Positions 26,641 to 35,883 of a stretch of DNA of 64,000 nt are shown piece by piece. Position 1 is the stretch's first letter; the number at the start of each line of letters is the position of its first letter. The position numbers were made by a program, and so were the translations under genes. The stretch lies in assembly GCA_965220715.1 (NCBI GenBank), contig OZ244843.1, forward strand, positions 5,146,001 to 5,210,000. Reading direction: 5' to 3'. The notes below the pieces were generated by a model. It was not told where the DNA came from and did no database searches. It worked only from the letters and a program-made list of their open reading frames with translations. This DNA is from Bin5 sp965220715 (GTDB lineage: Bacteria; Chloroflexota; Anaerolineae; Caldilineales; Caldilineaceae).

Positions 26641-28254
26641 ATGGAGAACGGAGAGAACGGGGGCAGCTTGGATCCCTATCAGGAGTCTTGGGATAGTTTT
26701 ATCTCTAAAGCCAATCAGTTGATTGAATCTGGAAACCTAGTAGAGTGGGAAATTGAATACAAGCTAGAAATAGGGTGCAAGGTCTCAGCGGCACGAGAAG
26801 CAGTTCTTTGGGGGACAGACAACTGGGCCGAGTCACTCAAGAAGGCTCTCATGCCCCAGCAACCAGTTGCCTTCCAAAGTCTGGACGACTTCAATAAGTG
26901 GTGCAGGGCGAAGCCAGACGACGCGAGGCAGGCTTTGCAGGCAATTTGGACAGAAGAATCTCATTCTGATACTGAACGAATCCGTGCCTTCAGCAAGCGT
27001 TTCCCGCAGAAGGTGGTAAGCGGGAAGCAAAGTAGAGGTACCAGAACTACCGTCATTTCCGCCTTGTTGATGGGGTTAAACGTTGAGCGATATCCGCCGT
27101 TCAGAATCAATCTGTTTTCCGAAGCATATAAGCGCACCGGTTACCCCCAACCTGAAACGAAAAAGTGCGAGGCTGTGCTATATGAACATGCCTTGGGCTT
27201 CCTCGACCACTTCATCATGGAAGCGCGAGCACACGGGTTACACTTGCGCCACCGACTTGATGCGCAGTCAATTGTTTGGCAAATTCCGAATTATCTGCCC
27301 GTTCTGGGCTCGCCTCCACCTGTACGCAGCCTAGAGGCACTCGCGGGCGATCTGTTGCTAGATGCTAAGGTCCTTGAAGAGATCAGGACCCTACTTTACG
27401 ACAAGCGTCAAGTCATCTTTCAGGGGCCGCCGGGAACGGGGAAGACCTACGTTGCGCAGGCGCTTGCAAATTGCCTCGCGGGGTCGAAAGACCGGGTCAC
27501 GCTGGTACAATTTCATCCCTCCTACGCCTACGAGGACTTCGTGCGGGGCTTCCGCCCTACTGTCATAGGTGGGCAGGCCGGATTCGATTTGCAAGATGGG
27601 CCATTATTGCGCGCGGCGGAGAAGGCAGGAAACGACAGAGATTCGAAGCACTTCCTCATTATTGACGAGATCAACCGCGGGAATCTCGCTAAGGTGTTCG
27701 GGGAGCTGTACTTCCTGTTGGAATACCGTGACAAGAAGATCCGCATGCAGTACCAGAAGGAGGGTGAGCCTGATTTCTCTTTGCCCCCAAACCTGTACAT
27801 CATCGGCACGATGAACACGGCGGACCGCTCAATCGCGCTGGTAGACTTGGCGCTGCGTCGCCGCTTCTACTTTGTAGAGTTTCACCCGGACAATGAGCCG
27901 GTGAAGGGGGTACTCAGCCGCTGGCTGAAAGAGAATGTGCCCACCATGGAAGGGGTGGCCAAGGTCGTCGAGCGTGCGAACGAGAAACTAAGCCATGACC
28001 GCCACGCTGCCATTGGGCCAAGCTACTTCATAAAGAAAGGACTTGACAAGAAAATCGTTCGCCGTATCTGGCAACACAGCGTCCTCCCATACATTGAAGA
28101 GCGCCTCTTCGGAGATGAGAACCGCATCAAGGAGTTTGACTTCGAAAAGCTGTGCATTGAAGTCGCACCCGAGCTTCTGCTGGACGATATCGAGGAGCAG
28201 AAAGAAGGCCAAGAGGACATAGAACCAGGCGGCGTAAACAATGCGAAAGGTTGA
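26641..28254 (+). CDS. mcrB: McrB-like GTPase/AAA+ subunit of modification-dependent restriction system
   Basis: McrB recognises modified cytosine through its N-terminal domain and uses nucleotide-driven translocation to activate McrC. This 537-residue protein has Walker A GPPGTGKT at residues 262-269, Walker B HFLIIDEINRGNL near 338-350, and the McrB hallmark MNTADRSIALVD near 391-402, then ALRRRF with the arginine finger region. The first 240 residues are the target-recognition part. They do not match the E. coli McrB DNA-binding domain by eye, so the recognised modification may differ. The first third is visibly lower in GC than the neighbours, suggesting acquisition by transfer. It overlaps mcrC by 14 bases. 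Confidence 0.9.
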   Translation: MENGENGGSLDPYQESWDSFISKANQLIESGNLVEWEIEYKLEIGCKVSAAREAVLWGTDNWAESLKKALMPQQPVAFQSLDDFNKWCRAKPDDARQALQAIWTEESHSDTERIRAFSKRFPQKVVSGKQSRGTRTTVISALLMGLNVERYPPFRINLFSEAYKRTGYPQPETKKCEAVLYEHALGFLDHFIMEARAHGLHLRHRLDAQSIVWQIPNYLPVLGSPPPVRSLEALAGDLLLDAKVLEEIRTLLYDKRQVIFQGPPGTGKTYVAQALANCLAGSKDRVTLVQFHPSYAYEDFVRGFRPTVIGGQAGFDLQDGPLLRAAEKAGNDRDSKHFLIIDEINRGNLAKVFGELYFLLEYRDKKIRMQYQKEGEPDFSLPPNLYIIGTMNTADRSIALVDLALRRRFYFVEFHPDNEPVKGVLSRWLKENVPTMEGVAKVVERANEKLSHDRHAAIGPSYFIKKGLDKKIVRRIWQHSVLPYIEERLFGDENRIKEFDFEKLCIEVAPELLLDDIEEQKEGQEDIEPGGVNNAKG

Positions 28255-29482
28255 CCTACAAGAGCACGAGACGAGCAAACCTCATCGACTCTCTGTCAGT
28301 GAACGGGACCAGTTGCAGGATGTGTTGCCGTCCGTTTCAGTCGAACCGGTTAAAGGGAAGAGAAGATGGTACACCCTCAGACCAAGCTCTACAGTGGGCG
28401 CGCTGGAGATTTGTGACAGGTCGGTACTCATTGAGCCCAAAATCGGCATTCCCCAGCTACTCTCGCTGGCCTGTTATGCCATCGGCGTGTACAAACCTAA
28501 GGATACATTGTTCGATTTCCAGAAAGCTGACACTTTGCCCGATGTCCTGTCGTTGGCGTTAACAAACGCAGCCCGCAGGGCGTTCTCGCGGGGGCTTCTG
28601 CGGGGATACCTGACGGAGGAAGAGGCGCTACACACCGTGCGGGGGCGCATCCGCTTCGACGAACAGATACGGCGGAGGTACGGGATTCCCCTGCCGGTCG
28701 AACTACGCTTCGACGAGTTCACCGAGGACATATTGGTCAACCGGCTGGTGAAGGCGGCAGCGGCCCGGCTCCGTCACATGACCCTGCGCTCGCCGAAGGC
28801 GCGGCGGGGCCTGGGCTGGATCGCTGCAATCCTTGACAACGTATCGCTGCTGGAGTTCCGGCGGGGGCGCGTGCCGGAAGTTCGCTTCGACCGGTTGAAC
28901 GAGCACTATCGGCAGGTCGTCGGGCTGGCGCGGCTGATCCTGCTGCATAGCGAGTTCGAGTCCTTCCGGGGGGACGTGCGCGCGTCCGGCTTTTTGGTGG
29001 ACATGAACGTCCTGTTCCAGGAGTTCGTCACTCAGGCGCTGCGGGAGACGCTTGGCGTCTCTGATCGAACGTTGCGCGCCGACAAAGGTGTGGACAAGAT
29101 TACGCTCGACAAGGCGGGGGAAGTCCAGCTCTTGCCCGACCTTACCTTGTGGGATGGCAGGAATTGTGTGTTCGTGGGCGATGCCAAGTACAAGGACCTA
29201 ACCGACGAAAAAGCGCGTAACGCGGACCTGTACCAGCTGCTGGCCTACGCAACTGCGCTCGATCTGCCAGGCGGGCTGCTCATCTACGCGCAGGGCGCAC
29301 CCGGGGAAACGACGTACCAAGTCAAGAATGCTGGTAAGCTCTTGATGGTCGCAGCGCTCGACCTTTCCGGCTCCATTGAGGATATTCTGTGCCGCGTCAG
29401 TGCCATCGCAGACATTGTAAATAATTTGCGCGACAAGGCGTTATCGGCGAAGGCAACCGCCACTGCGAGCTCACAGATATAA
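28241..29482 (+). CDS. mcrC: McrC-like endonuclease subunit
   Basis: McrC supplies the nuclease of the McrBC complex. In this 413-residue protein the PD-(D/E)xK core is visible as LLPDLTLWDG followed by VFVGDAKYKDL, then DLYQLLAYATAL, near residues 305-345. The N-terminal half holds the McrB-contacting domain, including LACYAIGVYKP. It starts inside the end of mcrB in another frame, so translation is coupled. The 50-base spacer to the next propeller gene leaves little room for a separate promoter, so read-through is possible. Confidence 0.88.
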   Translation: MRKVDLQEHETSKPHRLSVSERDQLQDVLPSVSVEPVKGKRRWYTLRPSSTVGALEICDRSVLIEPKIGIPQLLSLACYAIGVYKPKDTLFDFQKADTLPDVLSLALTNAARRAFSRGLLRGYLTEEEALHTVRGRIRFDEQIRRRYGIPLPVELRFDEFTEDILVNRLVKAAAARLRHMTLRSPKARRGLGWIAAILDNVSLLEFRRGRVPEVRFDRLNEHYRQVVGLARLILLHSEFESFRGDVRASGFLVDMNVLFQEFVTQALRETLGVSDRTLRADKGVDKITLDKAGEVQLLPDLTLWDGRNCVFVGDAKYKDLTDEKARNADLYQLLAYATALDLPGGLLIYAQGAPGETTYQVKNAGKLLMVAALDLSGSIEDILCRVSAIADIVNNLRDKALSAKATATASSQI

Positions 29483-29516
29483 GGGCAAGTAACTATCTAT
29501 TAAACTCTGAAGACAA

Positions 29517-29528
29517 AGAGCCAATTTC
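29517..29528. repeat. 12-bp direct repeat, right copy flanking McrBC
   Basis: AGAGCCAATTTC is repeated from 26579-26590. It lies 34 bases after the mcrC stop and just before the ATG of the next propeller gene. Confidence 0.45.
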
Positions 29529-29532
29529 CAAA

Positions 29533-31065
29533 ATGAATCAGACAGACAAATTACGCGACATCGGCGACCACAAAGAGCTTTTCATCGACGAAACGCCAAT
29601 TGCGTCGATGACCAACGTGCGGTTGACCATGAACGCCCCATACCAGGACCATGAGCCGGTCTTTCTGCCGGAGGCGCCTTGGGAATACCGCATTCATCCT
29701 TATGCGACTGTTATGCGAGAAGGGGATGTCTTTCGCCTATGGTATCTGGCCTATGAATGGGACCCGCCGGCGGGCGTGGAATTGCCGGTAACGGGCACGG
29801 CGGAGGATGGGGCGCGCTTCTGGGAGCATACGCGGGGACGGCTTTGCTACGCGGAGTCGAGCGACGGTGTCCACTGGGAACGTCCCAATCTGGGCTTGGT
29901 GGATTACCGCGGCAGCGGGGATAACAACATCCTGGGGCCGGCTGTGCACGACCCCGTGCGCCAGGCCGGCTGGAACGCCGGCACAGTCTTCATGGACCCG
30001 ACCGCACCCTCGCAAAGGCGATACAAGCTCTGGAGCGAGATCAAGGTCGGGGAGGAGGGCAAGTCCGGTTTGACCGGTTTCTGTTCTCCTGACGGTCTGC
30101 GCTGGACACCGTGCGGGAACAACCCGTTACCGGGCCCTTGCGATTGTCTGAATGTGGTCTTCTGGGATGAACGCATCCAACAGTATGTGGGCTACTCCCG
30201 CCTATGGACCGCGGACAGCCGCGGCGACCGATTCCGGTCGGTGCGGCGGCTGGTGTCGCAGGACTTTGAAGAGTGGGAGGATATGGGGCTCGTACTGGCC
30301 GCCGACGAGGTCGATCTTGCGCTGCCGGTGAAACGTAATCGACAGAGCCGGCAGATCATGGACTTTCACGGCAATTGTGTCTTCAAATACCCCGGAACAT
30401 CAGACGCTTATCTTGCGCTGCCCGAGGTCTGGTGGCATTGGTCCGCCAATCCATTTCCGGCTGCCGGCAGAGATCAGGAGAAGATGGGCGGCTTCCCGGA
30501 CACGGTCGACGTGCAACTCGCCACCAGCCGCGACGGTATCAAGTGGCAGCGGGCCGGGGGACGCAACCCGTTCCTGCGGCTGGGGCCGCCGGAGGCCGGT
30601 GATTCCAGGATGATCTACGCCTTCACCCAGCCGGTGCAGGTCGGCGATGAGTTGTGGATCTACTACGGCGGTTTCCGCTATGGAATCAGCGAGGGAGTCG
30701 CGCTCAAGCGGGGGGCTTACTTCCGCGCCCGGCTGCGATTGGACGGCTTCATTTCGGCCGATGCCCCGTATGAAGGCGGCGAGTTGGTCACCGTGCCGCT
30801 GCGCTTTCGCGGGGAACGGCTGGCTCTCAACGCCGACACGAGCGCGGGCGGCGCAATCCGGGTTCAGATCGAAGACGAAGGCGGCAACCCGATTGAAGGA
30901 TTCAGCATGGATCAAGCCGACGAAGTGAACGGCAACTCGGTCCGCCATTTCGTTACTTGGAGTGGCGGCCCAGATGTCGGCGAATTGGCGGGGCGCGTTG
31001 TACGCTTGCGCTTCATGATGAACGGTTGTAAGCTCTACTCCTTTCAATTTGTCGAACACAACTAG
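29533..31065 (+). CDS. Beta-propeller glycosidase-like protein, LFIDE family
   Basis: 510 residues, no signal peptide. KELFIDETPIASMTNVRLT opens the protein, YAESSDGVHWERPNLG and TSRDGIKWQR are blade strands, and RLDGFISADAPYEGGEL begins the C-terminal module. The start ATG 29533 lacks a good Shine-Dalgarno sequence, perhaps because its upstream region changed when the McrBC module arrived. Together with 31098 it continues the row of propeller genes that McrBC interrupts. Confidence 0.76.
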   Translation: MNQTDKLRDIGDHKELFIDETPIASMTNVRLTMNAPYQDHEPVFLPEAPWEYRIHPYATVMREGDVFRLWYLAYEWDPPAGVELPVTGTAEDGARFWEHTRGRLCYAESSDGVHWERPNLGLVDYRGSGDNNILGPAVHDPVRQAGWNAGTVFMDPTAPSQRRYKLWSEIKVGEEGKSGLTGFCSPDGLRWTPCGNNPLPGPCDCLNVVFWDERIQQYVGYSRLWTADSRGDRFRSVRRLVSQDFEEWEDMGLVLAADEVDLALPVKRNRQSRQIMDFHGNCVFKYPGTSDAYLALPEVWWHWSANPFPAAGRDQEKMGGFPDTVDVQLATSRDGIKWQRAGGRNPFLRLGPPEAGDSRMIYAFTQPVQVGDELWIYYGGFRYGISEGVALKRGAYFRARLRLDGFISADAPYEGGELVTVPLRFRGERLALNADTSAGGAIRVQIEDEGGNPIEGFSMDQADEVNGNSVRHFVTWSGGPDVGELAGRVVRLRFMMNGCKLYSFQFVEHN

Positions 31066-31097
31066 AGCGGCGCGTTCGCCTGCCAGGAGGCAATTGC

Positions 31098-32564
31098 ATG
31101 GGCAATCAAAACTCGGGAACTGACAAGGCGCACTCCATCGGCTCGGAGACTCAGCTCTTCGTTGATGACGCCCTCGTCAGCGCCAAACGCGGCGTCGTGC
31201 GCACTCTACATCCGGGGAAAAAGCTGGAGCAGCCGGTGGTCGTGCCGGATCGACCGTGGGAAGGGAACCGGATCTACATCTACGGCACGGTCCATTACGA
31301 TGCCGATGCGCAGCAGTTCCGCATGTGGTATTTGACGCGTGTTGGCCGCGGGCAGCAGCATCGCGCGCCGGGCCTGCGTGAACGGCAGGGGGATATGATC
31401 CTGTACGCCACGTCCGCGGACGGCATCCACTGGGAAAAGCCGGAGCTGGGCCTGCATGAGTTCGACGGCTCGCGGGCAAACAATATTCTTATCTTCGATA
31501 AGCACAGCCCCACCGTGATCGTTGACGAAGCGGCCGACCCGTCGGAGCGCTACAAGATGGCGGCCTGGGACTGGAGCAGTGCGCAGTTTGGCTACTGGGT
31601 TGCCCACTCTGCCGACGGCCTGGTCTGGAACGAGTACGACGTCAATCCAATACTGATGAATTCGACCGAGACGCTGGAGGCGATTACGGTGGCGCACGAC
31701 CGCCATACGGGCGAGTACTTCGCCTTCCACCGGCGGTGGGGGGAGATAGGCGGTTTCGACCGCCGCCTGATCGCCGTATGCACCAGCCGGAACTTCACGG
31801 ACTGGTCCGAGCCAGAAGTGATCATCGTCACCGATGAACAGGACGATGCCTGGATCCAGGATGCTGAACAGCGGGGCGAATTCTACGGCATGTCGGGCTT
31901 CGTCTATGGCCGACAGTTTCTCGGCTTTCTGCCCGTGTTTAACGTTGTCCGCGACATGAGAGGTCAGGAAGTAGGTGCAGAGCAGAGCCCCTGGGACGGG
32001 CCGATCGAGGCGCAACTGGCGCATAGCCGCGACGGACGCACATGGGAGCGATTCGCCGATCGCTCGCCCATCATTCCCCGCGGCGGGCCGGGCAGTTTCG
32101 ACGCCGGCTGCATTCTCTGTTCTGCCGACCGGCCCATTGTCCATGGCGACGAGGTCTGGCACTATTATACCGCCATCAACACTTTGCACGGCGGCCCGAT
32201 GCCGCCGAAGACCGCTACGATCGCCCGCGCCGCGTGGCGGCTGGACGGCTTTGTCTCGCTCGACGCCGGGCATTTCGGCGGGGTTGTCGAGACGGATCCG
32301 CTCAACCTGCCGTCCGGCCAACTCGTGGTCAATGCGGACGCCTCGCAAGGCAGCCTGGCGGTCGAACTCCTCTCGCCGGCCGGCGAGACCCTGCCCGGCT
32401 TCTCTAGTGAGGACTGCGCGGCGATCCACTCGGACGGTGTGCGCCATGTCGTTCGCTGGCAGGATCGCGACCAACTGCCAGCGGGCCAGCCTTTACGTCT
32501 GCGATTCCATCTGGACACTGCCCAACTGTACAGTTTCCGCATCGGGAAGGCAGAAGTCGAGTAG
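31098..32564 (+). CDS. Beta-propeller glycosidase-like protein, close paralogue of the 23557 gene
   Basis: This 488-residue protein follows the gene at 23557 closely along its whole length. Shared segments include GVVRTLHPxxKLEQP, VPDRPWEG, HEFDGSR, FDKHSPTV, DEQDDAW, EFYGMSGFVYG and GPMPPKT. It lacks about 20 residues found in the other copy before the IxAQLAHS segment. CAGGAGGCAATTGC precedes ATG 31098. The two copies flank the McrBC module and the divergent relatives, suggesting a duplication within the locus. Likely cytoplasmic glycoside processing, substrate unknown. Confidence 0.78.
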   Translation: MGNQNSGTDKAHSIGSETQLFVDDALVSAKRGVVRTLHPGKKLEQPVVVPDRPWEGNRIYIYGTVHYDADAQQFRMWYLTRVGRGQQHRAPGLRERQGDMILYATSADGIHWEKPELGLHEFDGSRANNILIFDKHSPTVIVDEAADPSERYKMAAWDWSSAQFGYWVAHSADGLVWNEYDVNPILMNSTETLEAITVAHDRHTGEYFAFHRRWGEIGGFDRRLIAVCTSRNFTDWSEPEVIIVTDEQDDAWIQDAEQRGEFYGMSGFVYGRQFLGFLPVFNVVRDMRGQEVGAEQSPWDGPIEAQLAHSRDGRTWERFADRSPIIPRGGPGSFDAGCILCSADRPIVHGDEVWHYYTAINTLHGGPMPPKTATIARAAWRLDGFVSLDAGHFGGVVETDPLNLPSGQLVVNADASQGSLAVELLSPAGETLPGFSSEDCAAIHSDGVRHVVRWQDRDQLPAGQPLRLRFHLDTAQLYSFRIGKAEVE

Positions 32565-32609
32565 AGAGTCGCGCGAAACCCACCAGCCAAGCGAAAGGAA
32601 GTGCGGATA

Positions 32610-33710
32610 ATGACGACCAACGGACAGCCGATCAAATCGGGTATTTTCATCATGCCGTTCCATCCGCCGGAGAAGCCGCTGGCGCAGGGCTACGACGAGG
32701 ATGTCGAGCTGGCGGTGCGGGCCGACGAGCTCGGCTTCGACGAGTTCTGGATTGGCGAGCACCACACGATGAGGTACGAGACCATTGTCGTGCCGGAGGT
32801 CTTTATCGGACGCGCGCTGGGGGTGACAAAGCGTATTCGCTTCGGACCGGCTCCGATCTGCGTCAATCTGCATCATCCGGCCTATCTGGCCACGCGGCTT
32901 GCTTTTCTCGATCACTTGGCCCATGGCCGGCTCAATCTTTGCTTAGGACCAAGCGGCGTGAGTACGGATTATGAACTCTACGGTCAGAACCCGAAAGATG
33001 GCGGCAGGATGACAGTGGAGGCCATTGACGTAATATTGAAGCTATGGGCTTCGGATCCACCTTACGAGCACGAAGGCCAGTTCTGGCAGTTCTCGCTCAA
33101 GGATAACGTCGATGAAGTAGGCCAGATCGGATTTATCCACAAGCCTTTGCAGCAGCCCCATCCCCCCATTCTCATGCCGGGCATTACCCGCGATTCCTAC
33201 AGCTTGAAACTGGCGGGACAGTACGGATTCGCGCCGTTTTCGGCTGCACTGGCGGCCGGAAACGTTTTGGCGAACAACTGGGAAACCTATGAGAACAGCG
33301 CGGTGGAGGCGGGACGACAGCCGGACAGAGCCGACTGGAGAGTGGCCCGGGCCATATTCCTGGCCGATACGACTGAAGAAGCGGTCGCGCGTGCCAGGAC
33401 GAACTCGGTAGGGCAGAACTTCGAATACCTCGCCAAACTCATGGATATCAGCCGGGGCCGGGACGTTCTCAAGCGGGACCTTGAGATGTCGAACGCAGAC
33501 TGCGACATGGATTACTGGATGTCGGAACAGATCCTCGCCGGCGACGTTGATCATGTGCTTGAGCGGTTGCTTGCGCTGATAGAGGAGAGCGGCCCGTTCG
33601 GTACTTTGGTTCTGATGGGCTTCGACTGGGACGACAAGGCGAGTTGGCTGCGCAATATTGAACTGTTCGCGACCGAGCTTATGCCGGCATTGAACAAAGC
33701 TGTTGCTTAA
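32610..33710 (+). CDS. Luciferase-like (LLM) flavin-dependent oxidoreductase
   Basis: This is a TIM-barrel bacterial luciferase-family protein using FMN or F420. GFDEFWIGEHHTMRYET, CVNLHHPAYLATRLAFLDHLAHGRLNLCLGPSG and PPILMPG are the standard family segments. At 366 residues it has the length of alkanal or nitrilotriacetate-type monooxygenases. ATG 32610 is preceded by AAAGGAA at normal spacing; GTG 32601 is closer than usual. It probably oxidises a product of the pathway encoded by the propeller and PhyH genes, but the substrate is not deducible. Confidence 0.87.
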   Translation: MTTNGQPIKSGIFIMPFHPPEKPLAQGYDEDVELAVRADELGFDEFWIGEHHTMRYETIVVPEVFIGRALGVTKRIRFGPAPICVNLHHPAYLATRLAFLDHLAHGRLNLCLGPSGVSTDYELYGQNPKDGGRMTVEAIDVILKLWASDPPYEHEGQFWQFSLKDNVDEVGQIGFIHKPLQQPHPPILMPGITRDSYSLKLAGQYGFAPFSAALAAGNVLANNWETYENSAVEAGRQPDRADWRVARAIFLADTTEEAVARARTNSVGQNFEYLAKLMDISRGRDVLKRDLEMSNADCDMDYWMSEQILAGDVDHVLERLLALIEESGPFGTLVLMGFDWDDKASWLRNIELFATELMPALNKAVA

Positions 33711-33727
33711 GGCGCAAACGCTCTAGC

Positions 33728-33742
33728 CCCGGCGACGCCGGG
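33728..33742. terminator. Short GC hairpin after the LLM gene
   Basis: CCCGGC-GAC-GCCGGG forms a perfect six-pair stem 17 bases past the stop. No T-run follows, so termination would be weak. The rest of the spacer up to 33919 holds nothing recognisable. Confidence 0.35.
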
Positions 33743-33919
33743 TCAGTACACCCATTGCGCGGCGCCCGAACAGGGCTAACTGATGAACAGGGAAGTCAGA
33801 CACGCCCCTGCAGTTTTGATTGAAAATAAGGATGTTCGCCAACTCGGACAAATGGAGTATGATTCATGCAATTGGCGGCATCCCATAAGATAGAGTCACG
33901 CTTCTCAGGAGACGAACTG

Positions 33920-34732
33920 ATGAAACTCAGCAAACAGCAGCTCCAGTTCTTTGAAACCTTCGGCTATCTCCATTTCCCCGGTCTGATGAAGGAGGAGGTC
34001 GGCTGGATAATCGAGGATTTTGAAGCCATCTTCGAGGCAAGCGAACAGGTGCATGATGGCACGCAGCGGTCTTGCATCGTGCCCTTCATCGATCAGAGAG
34101 AGCGCCTCTGCACGCTGCTGGATCACCCCAGCATCGACGGACTGATAAGCAGCATCCTGGGCGCAGATTTCAACTACCTCGGTGGTGACGGCAACTTCTA
34201 TACCGGCGATACCCGCTGGCACAGTGACGGCTTCCACACGATCGGAAAATACCTGAAGGTGGCATTCTATCTCGATCGACTGACGGCTGATACAGGCAGC
34301 CTGCGCGTTATTCCCGGCTCGCATCGGGCGGACGTAGAAGAATGGTCGGCCCGGCAGGCACGCGAGGCCGCCGACCTGTGGGGGATTGAGCAACAGGAGG
34401 TGCCGCACGCGGCCCTGGAGACGCAACCGGGGGACGTTGTGGCCTTCAACCACAATCTGATGCACTCTTCGTTTGGGGGCGACACGGCCCGGCGCATGTT
34501 CACGATCAATTGCTGCGCCTACTGCGAAACGCCCACAGAGATTGAGGAAATGGAGAAATTCATTGCCGGCGGCGCCCGCTTCTGGAAGGAACAGATGCAC
34601 TCCGAAACCATGCGTAGTACCGCCTCTCCTTCACGGATGCGCCATTTGCAGCAGGTGATGGAACACGAAGGCCACCTGCCGGCGCTGTCTGCCAAGGCGC
34701 GCACAGAGATGGCTGAACCGGCCCGTGGGTAG
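33920..34732 (+). CDS. Phytanoyl-CoA dioxygenase (PhyH) family protein
   Basis: Fe(II)/2-oxoglutarate oxygenase of 270 residues. The triad is His101-x-Asp103 in RWHSDGF and His182 in LMHSSFGG. DTGSLRVIPGSH is the conserved central segment. ATG 33920 is chosen because TCAGGAG sits eight bases before it; the frame opens at 33866 without a ribosome site. It ends EMAEPARG, nearly the same tail as the convergent gene at 35884 (MKEPARG). It is followed by a Gfo/Idh oxidoreductase four bases later, so the two act in one unit. Confidence 0.9.
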   Translation: MKLSKQQLQFFETFGYLHFPGLMKEEVGWIIEDFEAIFEASEQVHDGTQRSCIVPFIDQRERLCTLLDHPSIDGLISSILGADFNYLGGDGNFYTGDTRWHSDGFHTIGKYLKVAFYLDRLTADTGSLRVIPGSHRADVEEWSARQAREAADLWGIEQQEVPHAALETQPGDVVAFNHNLMHSSFGGDTARRMFTINCCAYCETPTEIEEMEKFIAGGARFWKEQMHSETMRSTASPSRMRHLQQVMEHEGHLPALSAKARTEMAEPARG

Positions 34733-34736
34733 CGCT

Positions 34737-35810
34737 ATGTCAGACACAATCAGGATCGGAGTGGTCGGTTGCCGGGTCGGTCGGGCTTGGGTCGCGGGCG
34801 CGCACGCAGGCGATGATACGGTTGCGTGGGCGGTCGCCGATCTGAATCAGGATTTGGCGCGGCGCGTGGCGCAAGAGAACGATGTCGCCAGGGTCTACGG
34901 AGACTATCGTGAGCTACTGGCCGATGCCGAGGTTGACGCGGTGGGCGTCGCCACCTCGCCCGATGTGCGCAAACCGATGGTGATTGACGCGCTTAGGGCT
35001 GGCAAGCATGTGCTGGTGCAGAAGCCGCACGGGCTCAACGCCGCGGATGTCGAGGAGATCAATGCGGTTGCTGCGAGCACTGGAAAGACGCTCGTCTATT
35101 CTTATTTCATGCGCCACGAGGCAGAAAACAAGAAGAGCCGCCAACTGATTGCTGACGGCGAGATCGGGCGCGTGTACCATGCACGCGTCCACTACCATTA
35201 CCGTGAGCGAGGCGTCGACTATGAACCGCCGCCCGGCCGGGAATGGTTGTACCGCTGGAGCCTGAAGGGCGGCGCATTGGGGCAACACGGCTCGCACTAC
35301 CTCGACCAAGCCTGGTATCTGATGGGCTGCCCGCAACCGTTATGGGCGTTCGCCGTCAGCCACAGCGCGTTTCCCACGCGGCTCAAAGTAGAACGCCACT
35401 CCGAAGATTACATGAGTCTTCTGGTGGGCTGCGCCGGCGGCACCACCATCCAGATGGACACATCGGCGGTCATTGCCACCTGGGCGGACCGGGCGTGGGA
35501 CCTGCGTCTACGCGTCCTGGGCACTGCTGGGACAATCGAAGTCGAGTCAACCCGGCTGCCGACGGGTCAGACACGTTCCGGCACGCGACGCCTGTTGGGC
35601 GCAATCTATACGGAAGGCGACACCTTTGTAGATGAGCACGCGGAGCACGGCAGCGGGGACTTTGACGGGGAGATCCGCGACTTTGCCGCAGCTATCCGCG
35701 GCGCGCAGCCGCCCGATGTATCGCCGGAGGACGCGCTAACGTTTATGAAGCTGCTGGATGCGATCTACCTGAGCGCGCAGACGGGGGAAAAGGTGCAGGT
35801 TGCCACGTAA
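34737..35810 (+). CDS. Gfo/Idh/MocA-family NAD(P)-dependent oxidoreductase
   Basis: The N-terminal Rossmann fold begins IRIGVVGCRVGRAW, and the catalytic-site lysine region reads VLVQKPHGLN (EKP in most relatives, here QKP). The C-terminal domain has the family's beta-sheet with LRVLGTAGTIEVEST. At 357 residues it is a normal length. These enzymes oxidise or reduce sugars and inositols; a glycoside 3-dehydrogenase role would suit the locus. The start is ATG 34737, with an in-frame GTG at 34725 overlapping the PhyH gene. The next gene is convergent. Confidence 0.88.
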   Translation: MSDTIRIGVVGCRVGRAWVAGAHAGDDTVAWAVADLNQDLARRVAQENDVARVYGDYRELLADAEVDAVGVATSPDVRKPMVIDALRAGKHVLVQKPHGLNAADVEEINAVAASTGKTLVYSYFMRHEAENKKSRQLIADGEIGRVYHARVHYHYRERGVDYEPPPGREWLYRWSLKGGALGQHGSHYLDQAWYLMGCPQPLWAFAVSHSAFPTRLKVERHSEDYMSLLVGCAGGTTIQMDTSAVIATWADRAWDLRLRVLGTAGTIEVESTRLPTGQTRSGTRRLLGAIYTEGDTFVDEHAEHGSGDFDGEIRDFAAAIRGAQPPDVSPEDALTFMKLLDAIYLSAQTGEKVQVAT

Positions 35811-35883
35811 ACGATGCGGTTGGTCGCCGCTGACTGCCGACTTTTGGCCAACGGGTGGCAGCGACCGGGAAGCCGGCCCGCGT

